Origin: Dermatophagoides farinae
Lineage: Eukaryota; Arthropoda; Arachnida; Sarcoptiformes; Pyroglyphidae
NCBI RefSeq assembly: GCF_024713945.1
Contig: NC_134681.1
Location: 186,001-250,000, forward strand
DNA length: 64,000 nt
Reading direction: 5' to 3'
This document shows positions 11,967-24,070 of the stretch, piece by piece (the first letter of the stretch is position 1; every line of letters starts with the position of its first letter). The notes under the pieces were generated by a model. It was given only the letters and a program-made list of their open reading frames with translations, was not told the origin of the DNA and did not search any database. The translations under genes and the position numbers were made by a program.

Positions 11967-13440
11967 ATGTTTGGTTCAAATTATCGGAGAATAAAAAGTT
12001 TATCACAAATTCCAACCCGTTTTAGAAGCAATAATCATTTTGTAAGTATTCATTTTATCTATTTGATTGTTGACAATTTAATCAAATTTATTATTCATTA
12101 ACAAGTTTAAAGGTAAAAATAAAGTCTATAATACTGAACTGGCATTACGTCATTTTGATAGTTTTTATTCAAAAATTTACGGAAATCAATGGCAATCAAT
12201 ACGTTTAGGACTACTGTCACCGAAAAAATATGCAGCTATTGTGAACAACTTTGTTGATTTTGAATCAATTGAGATTGAATTACGTCAACTTGGTGCATAT
12301 AATCTACGATATATTTATGATAAAAATTTACGAAAAATTGTTAAACAATTGAAACAAGATGAATTTATTAAATCTAGAAATGTAATGGCAGTTAATAATA
12401 GTAATCATAATGAATCGATTGTCATGCCATCTGAATTGGAATATACAGAATCTGAAACTGAAAACATTGAAGCTTTTTTCACTGATGTACAAGAATCTGA
12501 ATTGGAACATAACCAGGCATCGATGCATTTGGATCTAAGTGAATTTGTGCCTGTAACTGAATTAAAATATCGTGAAGAAGTAATTGATGATCACAAATAT
12601 TTTGAATTCTATGACATGAATCATGAATTACATATTGATCGTGTCCAGCAAAATGAGCTGGAAATGCCAGTTTTATTGAACCTTTATGTATTTCGTCGAA
12701 ACGATTTTACACAGTTTCCTGCAGCACGTTTGTGTGAAAGTAATTTATTCAATTATTATCTAATTGATGGTTCATCAGCATTGCCGGTTCTAATCATGGA
12801 TATTAAACAAGGAGATTTCGTTGCTGACTTTTGTGCCGCGCCCGGTGGTAAATCATTGTTAATGTATCTACAGTTGAAAAATTGTCGATTGTTTCTAAAT
12901 GAAATGTCCGAATCAAGATTTGATCGACTAAAAAATGTTTTCCGATCATTCATACCGAAAGATAAAATCAAAGATTCCATCATATTCAGTCATTCGGATG
13001 CCAATCATTTACGGCAATATGATAGATTTGATAAAATTCTAGTCGATGTGCCATGTACAAATGATCGTCATGCAATCTATGTAAATGAAAACAATATTTT
13101 TTCAACAAGACGTATGAATGAAAGAATACTTATTCCAAATAAACAATTGGATATTCTATGTGAAGCACTTAAATCGGTTAAAATTGGCGGCACTGTTGTT
13201 TATTCTACTTGTAGTTTGTCACCAATACAAAATGATGGTGTTGTACATATGGCACTCAAACGACTGCAACAACAACAACCAATGTTAGAATTTTCCATAG
13301 TCGATCTAAAAGAATCATTGCGACCATTTCGTACAATGTTTCAATTTGATTTTCAATTCAAATACGGTACACAAGTATTGCCAAATATTTGTACAAATTT
13401 TGGTCCAATGTATTTTTGTAAAATTGTACGCAAAGCATAA
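11967..13440 (+). CDS. NSUN4: NSUN4, mitochondrial 5-methylcytosine rRNA methyltransferase
   Basis: Exons 11967-12041 and 12106-13440, together 1410 nt (469 aa), intron 64 bp, phase 0. NSUN4 methylates a cytosine of the mitochondrial small-subunit rRNA and, with MTERF4, helps monosome assembly. Seen: a short basic Arg/Ser-rich N-terminus consistent with import; the NSUN4-like opening ELALRHFDSFYSKIYGNQW followed by SIRLGLLSPKKYAAIVNNF; SAM-binding motif DFCAAPGGK (residues about 266-274); DVPCTNDR with the first catalytic cysteine (about 342); and YSTCSLSPIQND with the second (about 394). Both cysteines of the RsmB/NSUN mechanism are present. A Glu-rich stretch at about 125-165 is an insertion before the core. 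It lies 226 bp behind IBA57 on the same strand; AATAAA signals follow the stop near 13446-13462. Confidence 0.93.
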
Positions 13441-13660
13441 TAATTAATAAATACATAAATAAATTTTATCATCATTAAACAAGAATTTTAAAAAATTTAT
13501 TATTTGTTTTTCTTTTCTCAACATCTGAAATGATGAATGAATGAATGAATGAATGAAATTAATTTTCGAAATAATAATAAAAAAAAAGAATGTAATGTAT
13601 AGCGAACCAAACAAATAATCAAACATTACATTGTATTAAAAAATTTTTTTTTTTTACATC

Positions 13661-13945
13661 TCAAAGACATCGGATCATTGAACGTGCCGAACGAGATTTG
13701 ATTTCTTTGTTGTTTTTCAATGATTGAACAGCTTTTGATGGCAACTGTTGTTGTTGTGTAGGTGAACGACGTTTCATTTCGGTATTACGAATTTTGACAA
13801 ACAATTTACGACTATGACCATTTGGATCATAACGATTTGTATGCAATGTTGTTTCACGTTTTGATCGTTGTTTACCACTACGTCCAGAAAACATATATTT
13901 ATCATGATCAAACATAAAATATTCGATTTGATCTTCGATGGCCAT
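13661..13945 (-). CDS. NUPR1-like nuclear protein (copy 2)
   Basis: A 94-residue intronless protein starting at 13945. It shares the core of the copy at 7132-7389: FMFDHDKYMFSGRSGKQRSK, then HTNRYDPNGHSRKLFVKIRN. The conserved centre (GKQRxKxE, HTNRxDPNGHSRK) is the NUPR1 signature; the tails differ, this one having a Gln run and ending in a Lys/Arg/Ser-rich segment. The acidic C-terminus of copy 1 is missing. Role as a disordered stress-related chromatin co-regulator is inferred from the family. The convergent NSUN4 gene ends 220 bp away on the other strand. Confidence 0.84.
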   Translation of the reverse strand: MAIEDQIEYFMFDHDKYMFSGRSGKQRSKRETTLHTNRYDPNGHSRKLFVKIRNTEMKRRSPTQQQQLPSKAVQSLKNNKEIKSRSARSMIRCL

Positions 13946-14353
13946 TTCAAAATATATTTGGCTGGATAAGAATTTAAAAATTAAGATGGTAATAATTCAA
14001 TGTTGTTAATGTAGTAATCAAAATCGAAATGATGCTTCGAACAAAATCAGTAATTGACTTTTATAGACGTTCGAAATTCAAATCAGAAGAAATCATAATC
14101 ATGACCATCATCATTGTCATCATTGTTGTATTTTTTTTTTGTTTCCAATGGTTAACATCATTTTCATATGGCGCCATTATCACTTTGAGGTCAAACATAT
14201 GAATTTTTTGCCCTATGAATAGAATGGTAAAAAAAATATATTGATCAAGCAACTAAGTAGATTTAGTCAAATTAACATTTCATTCAAAAATTAAAGGAGT
14301 TTAAACTTTATTAATTAATAATTAATGATTTATATCAAAAAAATACCATTGCA
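13946..14353. other. intergenic, no gene seen
   Basis: About 400 bp between the NUPR1-like copy 2 start and the REXO1 stop. It should contain the leader and promoter of the former and the 3' region of the latter. An antisense open frame at 14061-14252 is a repeat-derived Met/Ile-rich string and was not accepted. Confidence 0.45.
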
Positions 14354-16705
14354 TTAAACATTGTGTTTATTAATCACATCTTGTAGACGAAGTTTGACCA
14401 GATCCAGAGCAGCTTTTGCATCTTCAGCACTATCGTGTCCAATTTCTAAAAATTATATATGAGAATAAATAGATAGGATCAATCGATTTGAAATGATAAA
14501 TTTTACCATCTTCTTGAATGATTCTGTTCAAATGATCAACAGCCAAGGTTTTCAATGATTTTTTAAAAGGTAAACCACGTTTATGTGGAAATAAAAAAGC
14601 TGTATCAATGATATTATCGTGTAATAATTTTAAAGCACGAAAATCTGAATCCAATCCATGACCAATGATGAATGATTCAGCTGATATCATTTTTAATATA
14701 TCTTGTTGAACATCTTCCAATGTATTTGTTACATCGATGAGATCCGTTTCTTTAATTCCTGAATATTTGGTAACATAATCGATGATTTTTGAAACTGGTT
14801 TCACTAGTTTATCGTAGATAACTTCGCCTCCAAAATCAATGATTGTTACTCGACATACTTCTGAGGCTGATTCGGTGAAACACTGTATGATAGATCAAAA
14901 AAAATGTAAATAATAAAATGACATAAAAATAATTATTACAAAAAAATGATACCATTTCACAATCTAAAGCATATGCTTTAGGTGTTTCATCTGGATGAGA
15001 AATAGTCCGAACGAAACCGGTACGAGTTTCAATGAATTGATGGCCTTTGGTAACATGAACATCCATCGATTGACAGCCAATTGAACCGGCTTCATTATTG
15101 CAACAAACATAAAAACGTTCAATTCTTCCATTCGTTTTTAAATTATATGCATGTTTCGGATGAAATACGCATACACTTGGTATAGTATTCTGTGGATTTA
15201 TGTAGGTTTTCGTACAACGATCACAAGTAATTAGGATTTCTTCTTTATAATTGATCAAAGTATTTATCAATTGTCTACGATGATCCCATTCATGTTGTGA
15301 GAATAATGCTCGATCACTTTCATCATCAAGTTTAGGAAATCCATATGATAATAAGTCATTGCTGGGTATGATTAATTGTCCGAGAAATTTCGACAATTGT
15401 TCTGTGGTTAGATCATTATAACTGATTTTTGCCTTACGCACTATACTCATATTATTTGCTCTAGAAGTTTCAATTTTCACCCGAGGAGTTTTTGTATCCA
15501 TTGACTTATCATCATTGTTACGAATTGAACGAATTTTTGATGCAAGCAATGACAAATATAAACTTGACCAGTTTTTACTTCGGATACAGATTTCTTTTTC
15601 AATTTCACGTGCTTCTTTGCAGAGTTCATTTTCGTTTTTATCTGGTTTAAGCTTAATCAATTCTTCATAAATTCTTCTTATATTTCGTACACGTATGTTG
15701 AATGCAATTTTTATTGATGGCACAGTGATTGGCATCCAATTCAAAGCAAATATTTTCACAGATTCTTCTGGATTTCGATTAGTATTAGCTGCAATCTTAG
15801 ATTTTGTATTCAACTTTATTGTTGCCAGATTTTGTTCCTTTTTGTTTTTTGCAGTATGACCAATTGTATTTAGTATCAAAGTTCCGGACTTAATTGAGCT
15901 TTCATTAGTAGTATTAGAAAGTGATGGTCGATGATCGATTTTGAACAAACTTAAATCGATTGAATTATTATCATTTTTCGATAAAGCTGCTATTTTAGCA
16001 TATCGTTCCAACATGACTTCACGATAATGTTTTATTTTGACTGTGGTTCGTGGTTTTTTGATTGTCAAATTCTAAAATAATGTAACAATTTGTCAATCTG
16101 TTTTTATCTACATGAAATTCACTTACATGATTAACTGGATGAGTATTTTCAACTTTCCGGTCTGTTGAACACAGATCATCATTACCATTTGAATGGTTTG
16201 ACTGAGATGGTGGGTGTTTTTTCGAAATTTCTTCTATGGACAAGGTTCTTTTTAAACCGAATTTAGTATTCGATTTCATCTCATTATTTTTAATACTTTG
16301 TTTAGAATCCAATGATTTATTATTGTTATTGCACTTATTATGCTCATCATCATTGCTGTGGTCATCCTCATTTTTATCGACGAATGATTCAAACGATGAA
16401 TTATCGAAGCTAATACTGTTTTGAGATGATGAAATGATTGATTCATTTGTTAGGCTTGACGTTGTTGTCGAAGATATTGACGATGATGATGTTGATGGTT
16501 CTAAATAGCCTTCAAGATCTTCTGGGCGAAGATTTGAGAAAAAATCATCGACACCAAAATTTGTTTGGCTATAATCGACAACAGGAATGGCCGATTCACC
16601 ATGATTATTTCCATGATTATATTGACAAAATGGTCTTGTACATTTTTTTGTCAATTTCTTTTGTGGACATTGATAGAAACGAAAAAAAGCATTGGTTTGG
16701 AACAT
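14354..16705 (-). CDS. REXO1: REXO1-type RNA exonuclease (DEDDh family)
   Basis: Four exons: 16705-16127, 16071-14953, 14882-14507, 14445-14354; sum 2166 nt (721 aa), all introns GT-AG with agreeing phases. N-terminal zinc knuckle typical of REXO1: Cys13-x8-Cys22-x4-Cys27-x3-His31 within FFRFYQCPQKK and CTRPFCQYNHG. Residues about 60-200 are Ser/Asn/Asp-rich. A Cys/His cluster (TCDRC, CVFHPKHAY, CCNNEAGSIGC) comes before the nuclease, as in REXO1. Catalytic DEDDh residues: Asp563 and Glu565 in ALDCEM, Asp in GHGLDSDFRAL (about 644-646), His695 and Asp700 in GHDSAEDA. Such enzymes trim RNA 3' ends; vertebrate REXO1 also binds elongin A. The start at 16705 is the first ATG and gives the conserved MFQTNAFFRF opening. 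The split of the ALDCEM motif at an exon end (14953/14882) is cleanly spliced to CFTESASEVCRVTIIDF. Confidence 0.92.
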
Positions 16706-18933
16706 TATCGTAGGCAATAAATTTCTCCTAGTCCAATGAATAATGTATTATATCAATTATATCATCAATATCTTAGAATATTGATTTATTTATTTGTATT
16801 CAAAAAAGGAAAAAAAATCCTCGACATTCGCCAGGGCCTAGAGCAGATGAGTTGAATAAACAAAAGAATTTCACCACTAATGCCATCTGATGACCGATAG
16901 GTAAAAACAATGAATATTCATTTCAATTCATTCATCAAAATTTTAATTTCAAAAATCAAAAATTGTAATTTTTTTTCCATCTTAGAAACATTATGAAATG
17001 AAATAATTCTTAATAATATTTGAAAATTTTAAATTCAGAAATTTCAAGATTTGATTCATTTAAATTGAAAAATTACTAGCAAAAGATTCTTTTATATTCA
17101 TTTTGTTGTTAACATAGAAAGAAAAAAATTGCGCAAAAGTTGAAAAATATTATCCAAATATAATATGGTTCGAACGAAAGTGGCTCCGCATAATCATCAT
17201 GTATCCAAAATAAAAAAAAAAATTTTTTTCCAAAATATCATCTGAGAGACACATTATTAATATATATTGAGCAAATGAGGATATATATGTCAGTTATACT
17301 GCATACATCTAGCATTCGTGTATTTATTATCCATCATATATTAGAACCGATAGCCAAAAAAAGATCTCATGATGTATATATATACAGTAGGTGTGTTTGT
17401 GTATAGTGCCAACAACGCGCTTTTTTTTCTGATAGCTATCGTCAACGTTGTTATTTACTTCAATGCTGCTCACATCATCATCATCATCATTGGTAGTGTG
17501 CAATTGCAGGGAATTATTATAATATATATGTGAAATGTTGTGAATTTGGTAAAACAAAAAAACAAAATTGAACTCTCTACATTCAATTGAATATATATTT
17601 TGAATTGTGAATCTGGAAAAAAGAAGAAGAAGAAGAAACAAACAAGTTTTTCGCTATATATATCTCAACAATCAATTATATACCTTATGAGAGAAACAAT
17701 CAAAAGGCCACCACCACCACCACCACCACCACCATCATCTAACTACCACCACCATTCATTTTGTTATCACAACTTCTATCATTTTGTGTGTCCGATATCC
17801 AAATGCAATATTGCTATATCTCTCTTTCTCTCTTTCTTCCTATTTTTTTTTGTATCCTATTTTATTATATCCAAGAACAATATGAATTTGCAACATTTTA
17901 TACAATGATGATGATGATAATGATTCACGAGTCTGAAGTTTTTTTTTTACAAAACACGAAGAAAGAAAAAAAAATATTTTGGATACTAGCAATTGGCATA
18001 GCAGCAAAGTGCTAAAATTTTATTCATTTTTTGTTGTCGTTGTTGTTGTTGTTATTGCTGGAACTTATAAGTTATATGTTGTTTGTATGTTGTGTATATA
18101 TGTTATGTGCTTCTCCATTTTTTTTCTTATTATTCGTCACTAATCTATGCATTTCATCTCATAATAATATTTGTGATCCATTGAATATTGAGAACACACA
18201 CACGCACAAACTGTAGATCTTTTTCTTTTTCTTTTTGCTCGTACTCTTTTTCTGCTGTGTTGTGTGTGTGTGTCGATGTCGATGTCGATGTCGTTGTTTG
18301 GCCAACCAATTTTTTTTTCTATGATCACACACACAAACACAAATACAAACACTACAACAGTGAAATTGAATGAATTTCATCAAAAAAGCTGAAAGAAAAA
18401 AAAAGTTGGAAAAAAAAATTTCGTCTCATTTCATTATGCTGAATATTGGCTTGGTCATTATTCTCTTCGTTTCATGTTATAGATGTGTATTCCTTTATAT
18501 TTAAAGTGTGGATTTTATATATCTGATTATTGTAATATAATATATTATTGAATCGTTTGCCTTGTTGGCTTTATTATATATTTTCCAGTGATTTTACTCC
18601 CGCCAATATTAATATTTGTTCCATTGGAAAATAAATTTCTTTATTCAATCATTATTGGATATATTGTTTTGAATTCGGTTCATCATTCATCAAATCTTTA
18701 ACAAGAAAATTCAAAAGAGCTGAAGAATTTTTTTTTTTTTTTTTTGATTTCATTAGCAAATGTTTCACAAATGATTTTATCGATGATTGAATATTTTTCA
18801 TCATCATCACCATCACCATCATCATCATCATTATCATCATCATTTTCATCGTTCCATACTAGTGAAACGCCCAAATTTTTACTATTGGCAAACGATATTG
18901 ATTTTAATTTTTTTTATTTATATAATCAACAAA
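16706..18933. other. intergenic region between two divergent genes
   Basis: About 2.2 kb separating the minus-strand REXO1 start from the plus-strand DEK_C/SWIB start, so both promoters should lie here. Seen: a CCA run at 17709-17733, GAT/CAT runs (17468-17490, 18785-18840), CA runs and poly-T tracts, and a short GATGTC repeat at 18276-18295. Open frames are repeat-derived and no domain was seen. Confidence 0.45.
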
Positions 18934-21900
18934 ATGTTGGCAACTTCGTTGAAAGTTCCATCATCGATTCATATAGCCGATACCACTAATAATCAACAAC
19001 ATTCATCAAAATATATACAAAAACAAAGTGATTCTTTACGGCTATCGACACAACGGCTATCTGGAACTTCATTATCATCATCGAAACACAAAAATCTCAG
19101 GCTATCATCAACAACATCTATTCCTGTTACAAATGTAAATCCAATAAATAATACCATTACCAAAACAACCTCATCATCAACATGGACAACAACAAATAAA
19201 ACGAAATTTAATTCTTCAATAACATCAACAACATCGATATCTAGATCAACAACAAACTCTCCCTTATCCACATCATCAGCATCATTGTCATCGCCATTAC
19301 CATCATTGTCGATGAATAGTTTTCGATTAAGAAAAAATCATAAAGATTTTCACCAATTACGTGAACATGCAACCAATGATGCTTCGAATATTATTAATGG
19401 TAAGTGTTTGTAGTTGTGTTTGTGTGTGTGTGTGTGTGAAATTTTGTATTACATATGTTTTCATTTATAATTTATGAAATTTTATTTTCATTTTATTTGA
19501 TTCAAAACAAATAGATATAATAAGAAAGACTGATCTGAAAAAATTGACACTAAAAAATATACAAAATGAAATAATCGACCAATTAGGAGATAAATATGGT
19601 GCAACATTTGTTCGTACATTGTTTAGCCGTTTGGATATCTATAGACGTATAATTGCCCTATTAGAATCAATGCCTAATGAAGATCGAAAATTGATCAAAT
19701 CTTATCATAGTCAATATACTCTTTCATCATCATCGTCATCATCATCATTAACAAATGGGTATCATTATGAATGCCTTTTAAATCGTTTACAAACAATAAA
19801 AAATAAATCATCATCATTATCGAATTCAATAAAACCTGATGAAAATATATCACCAATAACAAATGGATTACGATTATTCATTGCTAATCATAATCATTCT
19901 GATTCTGGTCATTCAGTTTCAGCATTTGGTTCTTGTATGCAGAAAAATTATGATGATGATGATGATGGTGATGATGAATATCATAAACAAAAACAACAAC
20001 AACAACAAAAATATTCGAAACAAAAATCTAAAGTGCCAATTTCGAAAATTTCAACAAACAATGATGGCAAAAATAATAAAAATAGTAATAATGTAATTAA
20101 AAAACGTTCATCATTATCTTCCAATGAAGTGCCAACATCAATAACGATGATAAAAAGAAAAATTTCAAAATTGAAGAAAAGAAAATCACAATTACTAATA
20201 CATAATGATGGCAATACTAATAATAAACAGAACCAGAAAAAATCGCCATTAATTTTATGCAATATTAATGATGATAATGATTCTATAAAAAAATTGTCAA
20301 CATTATCATCATCATCATCCAAATCACCGATACAAGAATCAAATAGAATTGCACATGCGTTCATTAATAATCACCATTCAATTTGTTCAATAAAAAATTC
20401 AGCAGTGGCACAATCTATTGAATCGTCAATTGCAAATTCTTATAATAGTGATAACAATAATGTTTCATTATTAAGAACAAATAAAAATATACTAGCCACG
20501 TCCACAGCACAAACAATTTCATCATCATCATCATCATCATCATTGACAACAAAGAATAATATGATTATTGATAATGGCAATAATGATTGCCGTGAAAGCA
20601 ATAATAATTTCAATTTGAAATCTATTAATAATAATAGTAAAACGATTACAACAAAATATTCATCAAATAAAACAGAAGCCGTAGATGTGAATATCATGAA
20701 TAAAAATACGTCTAAAATGATTGAGAAATTCTCTGAAACGCAATCAAAATTAGTAACTACCTCGATGAGAATGAAAAATTCTTATGAAAATGCTCAAGAC
20801 TCATCATCATCATCATCATCATCTTCTTCTTCTTCTTCCTTATCATTGTTAATCTCAAATTTTGATGAAAAGTCATCAACTAAATTAAATGGCATAAGTG
20901 TTGGTGGTAATAATGGAGATTGTATTACAAATGATAAACCACAACAAAGGACTGTATTCTGGAAAAAATTAATGCGCTACACAGCTTATAGGAATTTTGA
21001 TCTAGATGAGGATCAATCATTAATAAAGCCTACATTATCTGATAGTGTTTCAATTTCATCAACATGTTCATCATCATCATCGTCATCATCATCAACAACA
21101 AAATTTACAGGTCAAAATAAACAAACACAAAGTGCAAAGGTTACTAGTGGAACGATAAGTAGTCCTGAATCTCCTGATCCAGAACCAATTATTGAAAATA
21201 GAAAAAATGCTGTTTTTGATAACAAATCAAAATCAATTGAATTTAACTCGAATCATAATGATCAACAACATCAACATGATAAAGATCTAATAAACAGTAA
21301 TGATCACCATGATAGCAAAAATCACAAAATGAATAAATGTTGGTGTGACGATGCCGAAGTGGCCAGTGTTCGATCATTAAATTCGGGAAATTCATCTATT
21401 TCATCTCCTCATTCATATTCATCATTGGATTCAGATCTAGATATTCACCGTAACGGTATTGTTGATGATAATGACGATGATAGCCGTGAAAGTGATGATA
21501 CAGCTAAAATTCTCAATGGTAATGGCTATTATCATCATGGATCGGTTGATAATGGATCGATAGACATACCGATTTTATCCGATTCATCCGAAGTTGTTCA
21601 TTCGGATGCATCAAATGAAGGATTATCTATTGATGAAACGCCGTCCAATATTAATTGTAATAATAAAAACATCAAAACATTTTTCAAACGAAGTGATTTT
21701 AGCGATAGTGAAAATAGTGATTTGGATGATTTGAATGAAACAACAAGAGTTAAAAATAATAATAAATGTCATCGTACATTATTGGAACCAATCGATAATC
21801 GTAATTCACATCACAGAATATTTAATGGAACATTAGTAAATAATGCTAATAATAATAATCATCATCATCATATGATTGTGACAAAACATAATGGTACGAC

Positions 21901-22986
21901 AAACCTTAATAGATCTATTAGAAGAAAGTCAAATGATGATGATCAATCTATTGTACATAAATCGAAACCGATCACAAAACGACGTAAAACCTATCATGCA
22001 GATACGGAGAATGATAATTTAATATCAAATCGTTTAGAAACAAATAATAATACAATCAATGATAAAGATGAAAATAATCTAGATGATCATAATGAAGATT
22101 CTTTAAGTGTCGAAACGGATGAAGAACTGGCTAGACGTTTACAACAGGAAGAATATCAAGCAGCACGTCCTGCTAGACGACGTGTTGCCATTGTTGCATA
22201 TGATCGTTTACATGAACAATTATCTAAATTGAAAAAAGATCCATTAATTGATGAAATTATGTTACAACAACAGCAACAACAACAAGCTTCAACAACAACA
22301 ACAACAAGAATAAAACGTCGACATTCATCCACTAATGACCAAGATGACCATAATAATAATAATAATAATAATGATCAATCAAAAAATGGTATATTTGATT
22401 GTAAGAAAAACAAAGGTAACGGATAAACTATTTTATCAAATAATTTGAATGACATTTTTTTTCTACTTTTCATTCAATTTAAGGCAATAATAAACACAAT
22501 CATAACACGAATGGTAATAGTCATAAAACAACTCAAACAAATCGTTCAATACAGACATCGTCTAATGGAAAAAATTTTAAACAGATAGCTAAATTTTTCG
22601 ACACTACTGTGGTAAGTTGGTTATGTTGTGTTGTTGACATTTTAACATTTAACATTCTCGTCAAATTGAAATAATTTTCACTGAATTTTTTTTTTTTTTT
22701 GTTGACATTTTTGTAATGTTCAGGATTCACCACAAAAAATTTGCTCTCGAATGCTTGATTATGCTGTTGATAATGGCTTAGTTTTTGTAAGTAATAACAT
22801 TTTTTTTCTATTGCTTAGCCATTGTTTGACATTTTTTTTTGTTTGTTTAATTCTAAATGACAGACGAAAAATTCATCATATTATCTGAATTGTGATAAAA
22901 ACATTTCAACATTATTCGGTGTGAAAGGTTCGATTAAATTTTTTACATTAACTAAAATCATCTATAAATTGGCATCAAAATGTTAA
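18934..22986 (+). CDS. large disordered protein with DEK_C and SWIB domains
   Basis: Exons 18934-19399, 19515-22415, 22484-22611, 22724-22786, 22864-22986; 3681 nt (1226 aa), introns all GT-AG and in phase. Domain order: Ser/Thr-rich N-terminus; a DEK C-terminal-type helical domain at about 156-205 (DIIRKTDLKKLTLKNIQNEI, then DQLGDKYGATF, FSRLDIYRRIIALL); about 900 residues of low complexity rich in Ser, Asn, Asp, His and Lys; a charged segment ETDEELARRLQQEEYQAARP (about 1027); and a C-terminal SWIB-like domain (about 1166-1226) with SRMLDYAVDNGLVF, YYLNCDKNISTLFGVKGSI and FFTLTKIIYKL. DEK_C plus SWIB is the arrangement of UAF30/spp27-like chromatin or Pol I transcription factors, so a nuclear role is likely. 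The domains are short and diverged, and the calls rest on pattern only. The 2.9 kb exon is far longer than its neighbours. Confidence 0.75.
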
Positions 22987-23671
22987 AATGGATCTGATTA
23001 ACACATGTTTTGGTCATAAAATCATGAATGCATCGATTAATGATTGTTGAAATTTCGAAACAAACAAACACGCCTTTTGATTACAATTTGCACGTATTCA
23101 TCTTGTTTTTTTTTTGAAAAAAAAATTCAACCAAACATCCTCACTGGACAGACAATCATACACATTTATTTACAAACAACGCGGGTAAAATCCAACTCAA
23201 CAATTGTTTTGTTCATGTTGATCTGATGTTAATTTGATTATTGTAAATACATTTTATAACAATAATTGACATATATACATCCACAGACACACATACAAAC
23301 ACATTTGATGCATTTGTTCTTCTATCATTTTGTTTAACTGATTTTCTTCATGGTTTCATTCATTTTTTTTTGCTCTATTTCATCCTTATGTTTTCTGGTC
23401 GTTTTATTATATAATTTTTATTACTAATATTATTGGATAAAATAACAAACTGAATATATATGATCTAAATGAAAAGCAAAATAAAAAGCTCGATTTTTTT
23501 TTATTTATCAAACCTAAAAGAAAGAATCTAGAAATTCTTAAATTCAACTATTTCCACCCATTTGATTCACTCATTGTTGATTGGTATTTTTGGTTTTTTC
23601 TGTTGTTTTCGATAATATTGGACAAATCAAATGGTATTTTTATTTTTTTATTTATTCTCTCCGGGAAAAAA
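22987..23671. other. intergenic, no gene seen
   Basis: About 700 bp between the DEK_C/SWIB stop and LYRM2. AT-rich, no repeats of note, one chance open frame at 23044-23226. It should contain the 3' UTR of the first gene and the promoter of the second. Confidence 0.45.
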
Positions 23672-24011
23672 ATGAATCGTCGTTTCCAAGATAATACATT
23701 ATCATTATTTCATGTAAGTTGTCGATAATTTTTTTAAATAAATGTTAACAAAATATTTTTTTCTTTTATTATATGAGAAGTTTATAAGAAGACAACGAAC
23801 ATTATCATTATATAGGCAATTTTTTCGTCTCATTCGAAAAATTGACAATGATCAACAACGCCAAGAGATTCGTGTTTGGATACGTGAAGAATTTCGTAAA
23901 ATGAAACATATCACAGATAAAGAATTGATCGATATGAATCTGACCAGAGGTAACGATGCATTAAGAGATTTGGAAAAATTTCTAAGGCACGCACATGTAT
24001 TGAAAGATTAA
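23672..24011 (+). CDS. LYRM2: LYRM2, LYR-motif mitochondrial protein
   Basis: Two exons, 23672-23713 and 23778-24011, 276 nt (91 aa), intron 64 bp in phase 0; human LYRM2 is 88 aa. The LYR motif is in RTLSLYRQFFRLIRKI near residue 24, followed by WIREEFRKMKHITDKELIDM and a conserved GNDALRDLEKFL close to the C-terminus. The FIRRQR lead-in just after the intron is LYRM2-like rather than SDHAF or LYRM4-like. LYR proteins work in the mitochondrial matrix with the acyl carrier protein; LYRM2 is reported to support complex I. The gene is convergent with MBTPS2, the two stop codons being only 59 bp apart, so the 3' UTRs must overlap or be very short. Confidence 0.88.
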
Positions 24012-24070
24012 TGATTACGATGAATTTGTAAATAGAAACATCATAAATGATAAAAATAGATATATGATGA

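Noticed and set aside
17600-18383. Several overlapping open frames of 60-100 codons on both strands
   Set aside because: Composed of CCA, GAT, CA and T runs in the intergenic space; no splice sites or domains.
18787-18933. Upstream in-frame extension (poly-His) of the DEK_C/SWIB gene
   Set aside because: It starts in a CAT microsatellite and includes a hydrophobic Ile/Phe run; the ATG at 18934 begins normal Ser/Thr-rich coding composition.
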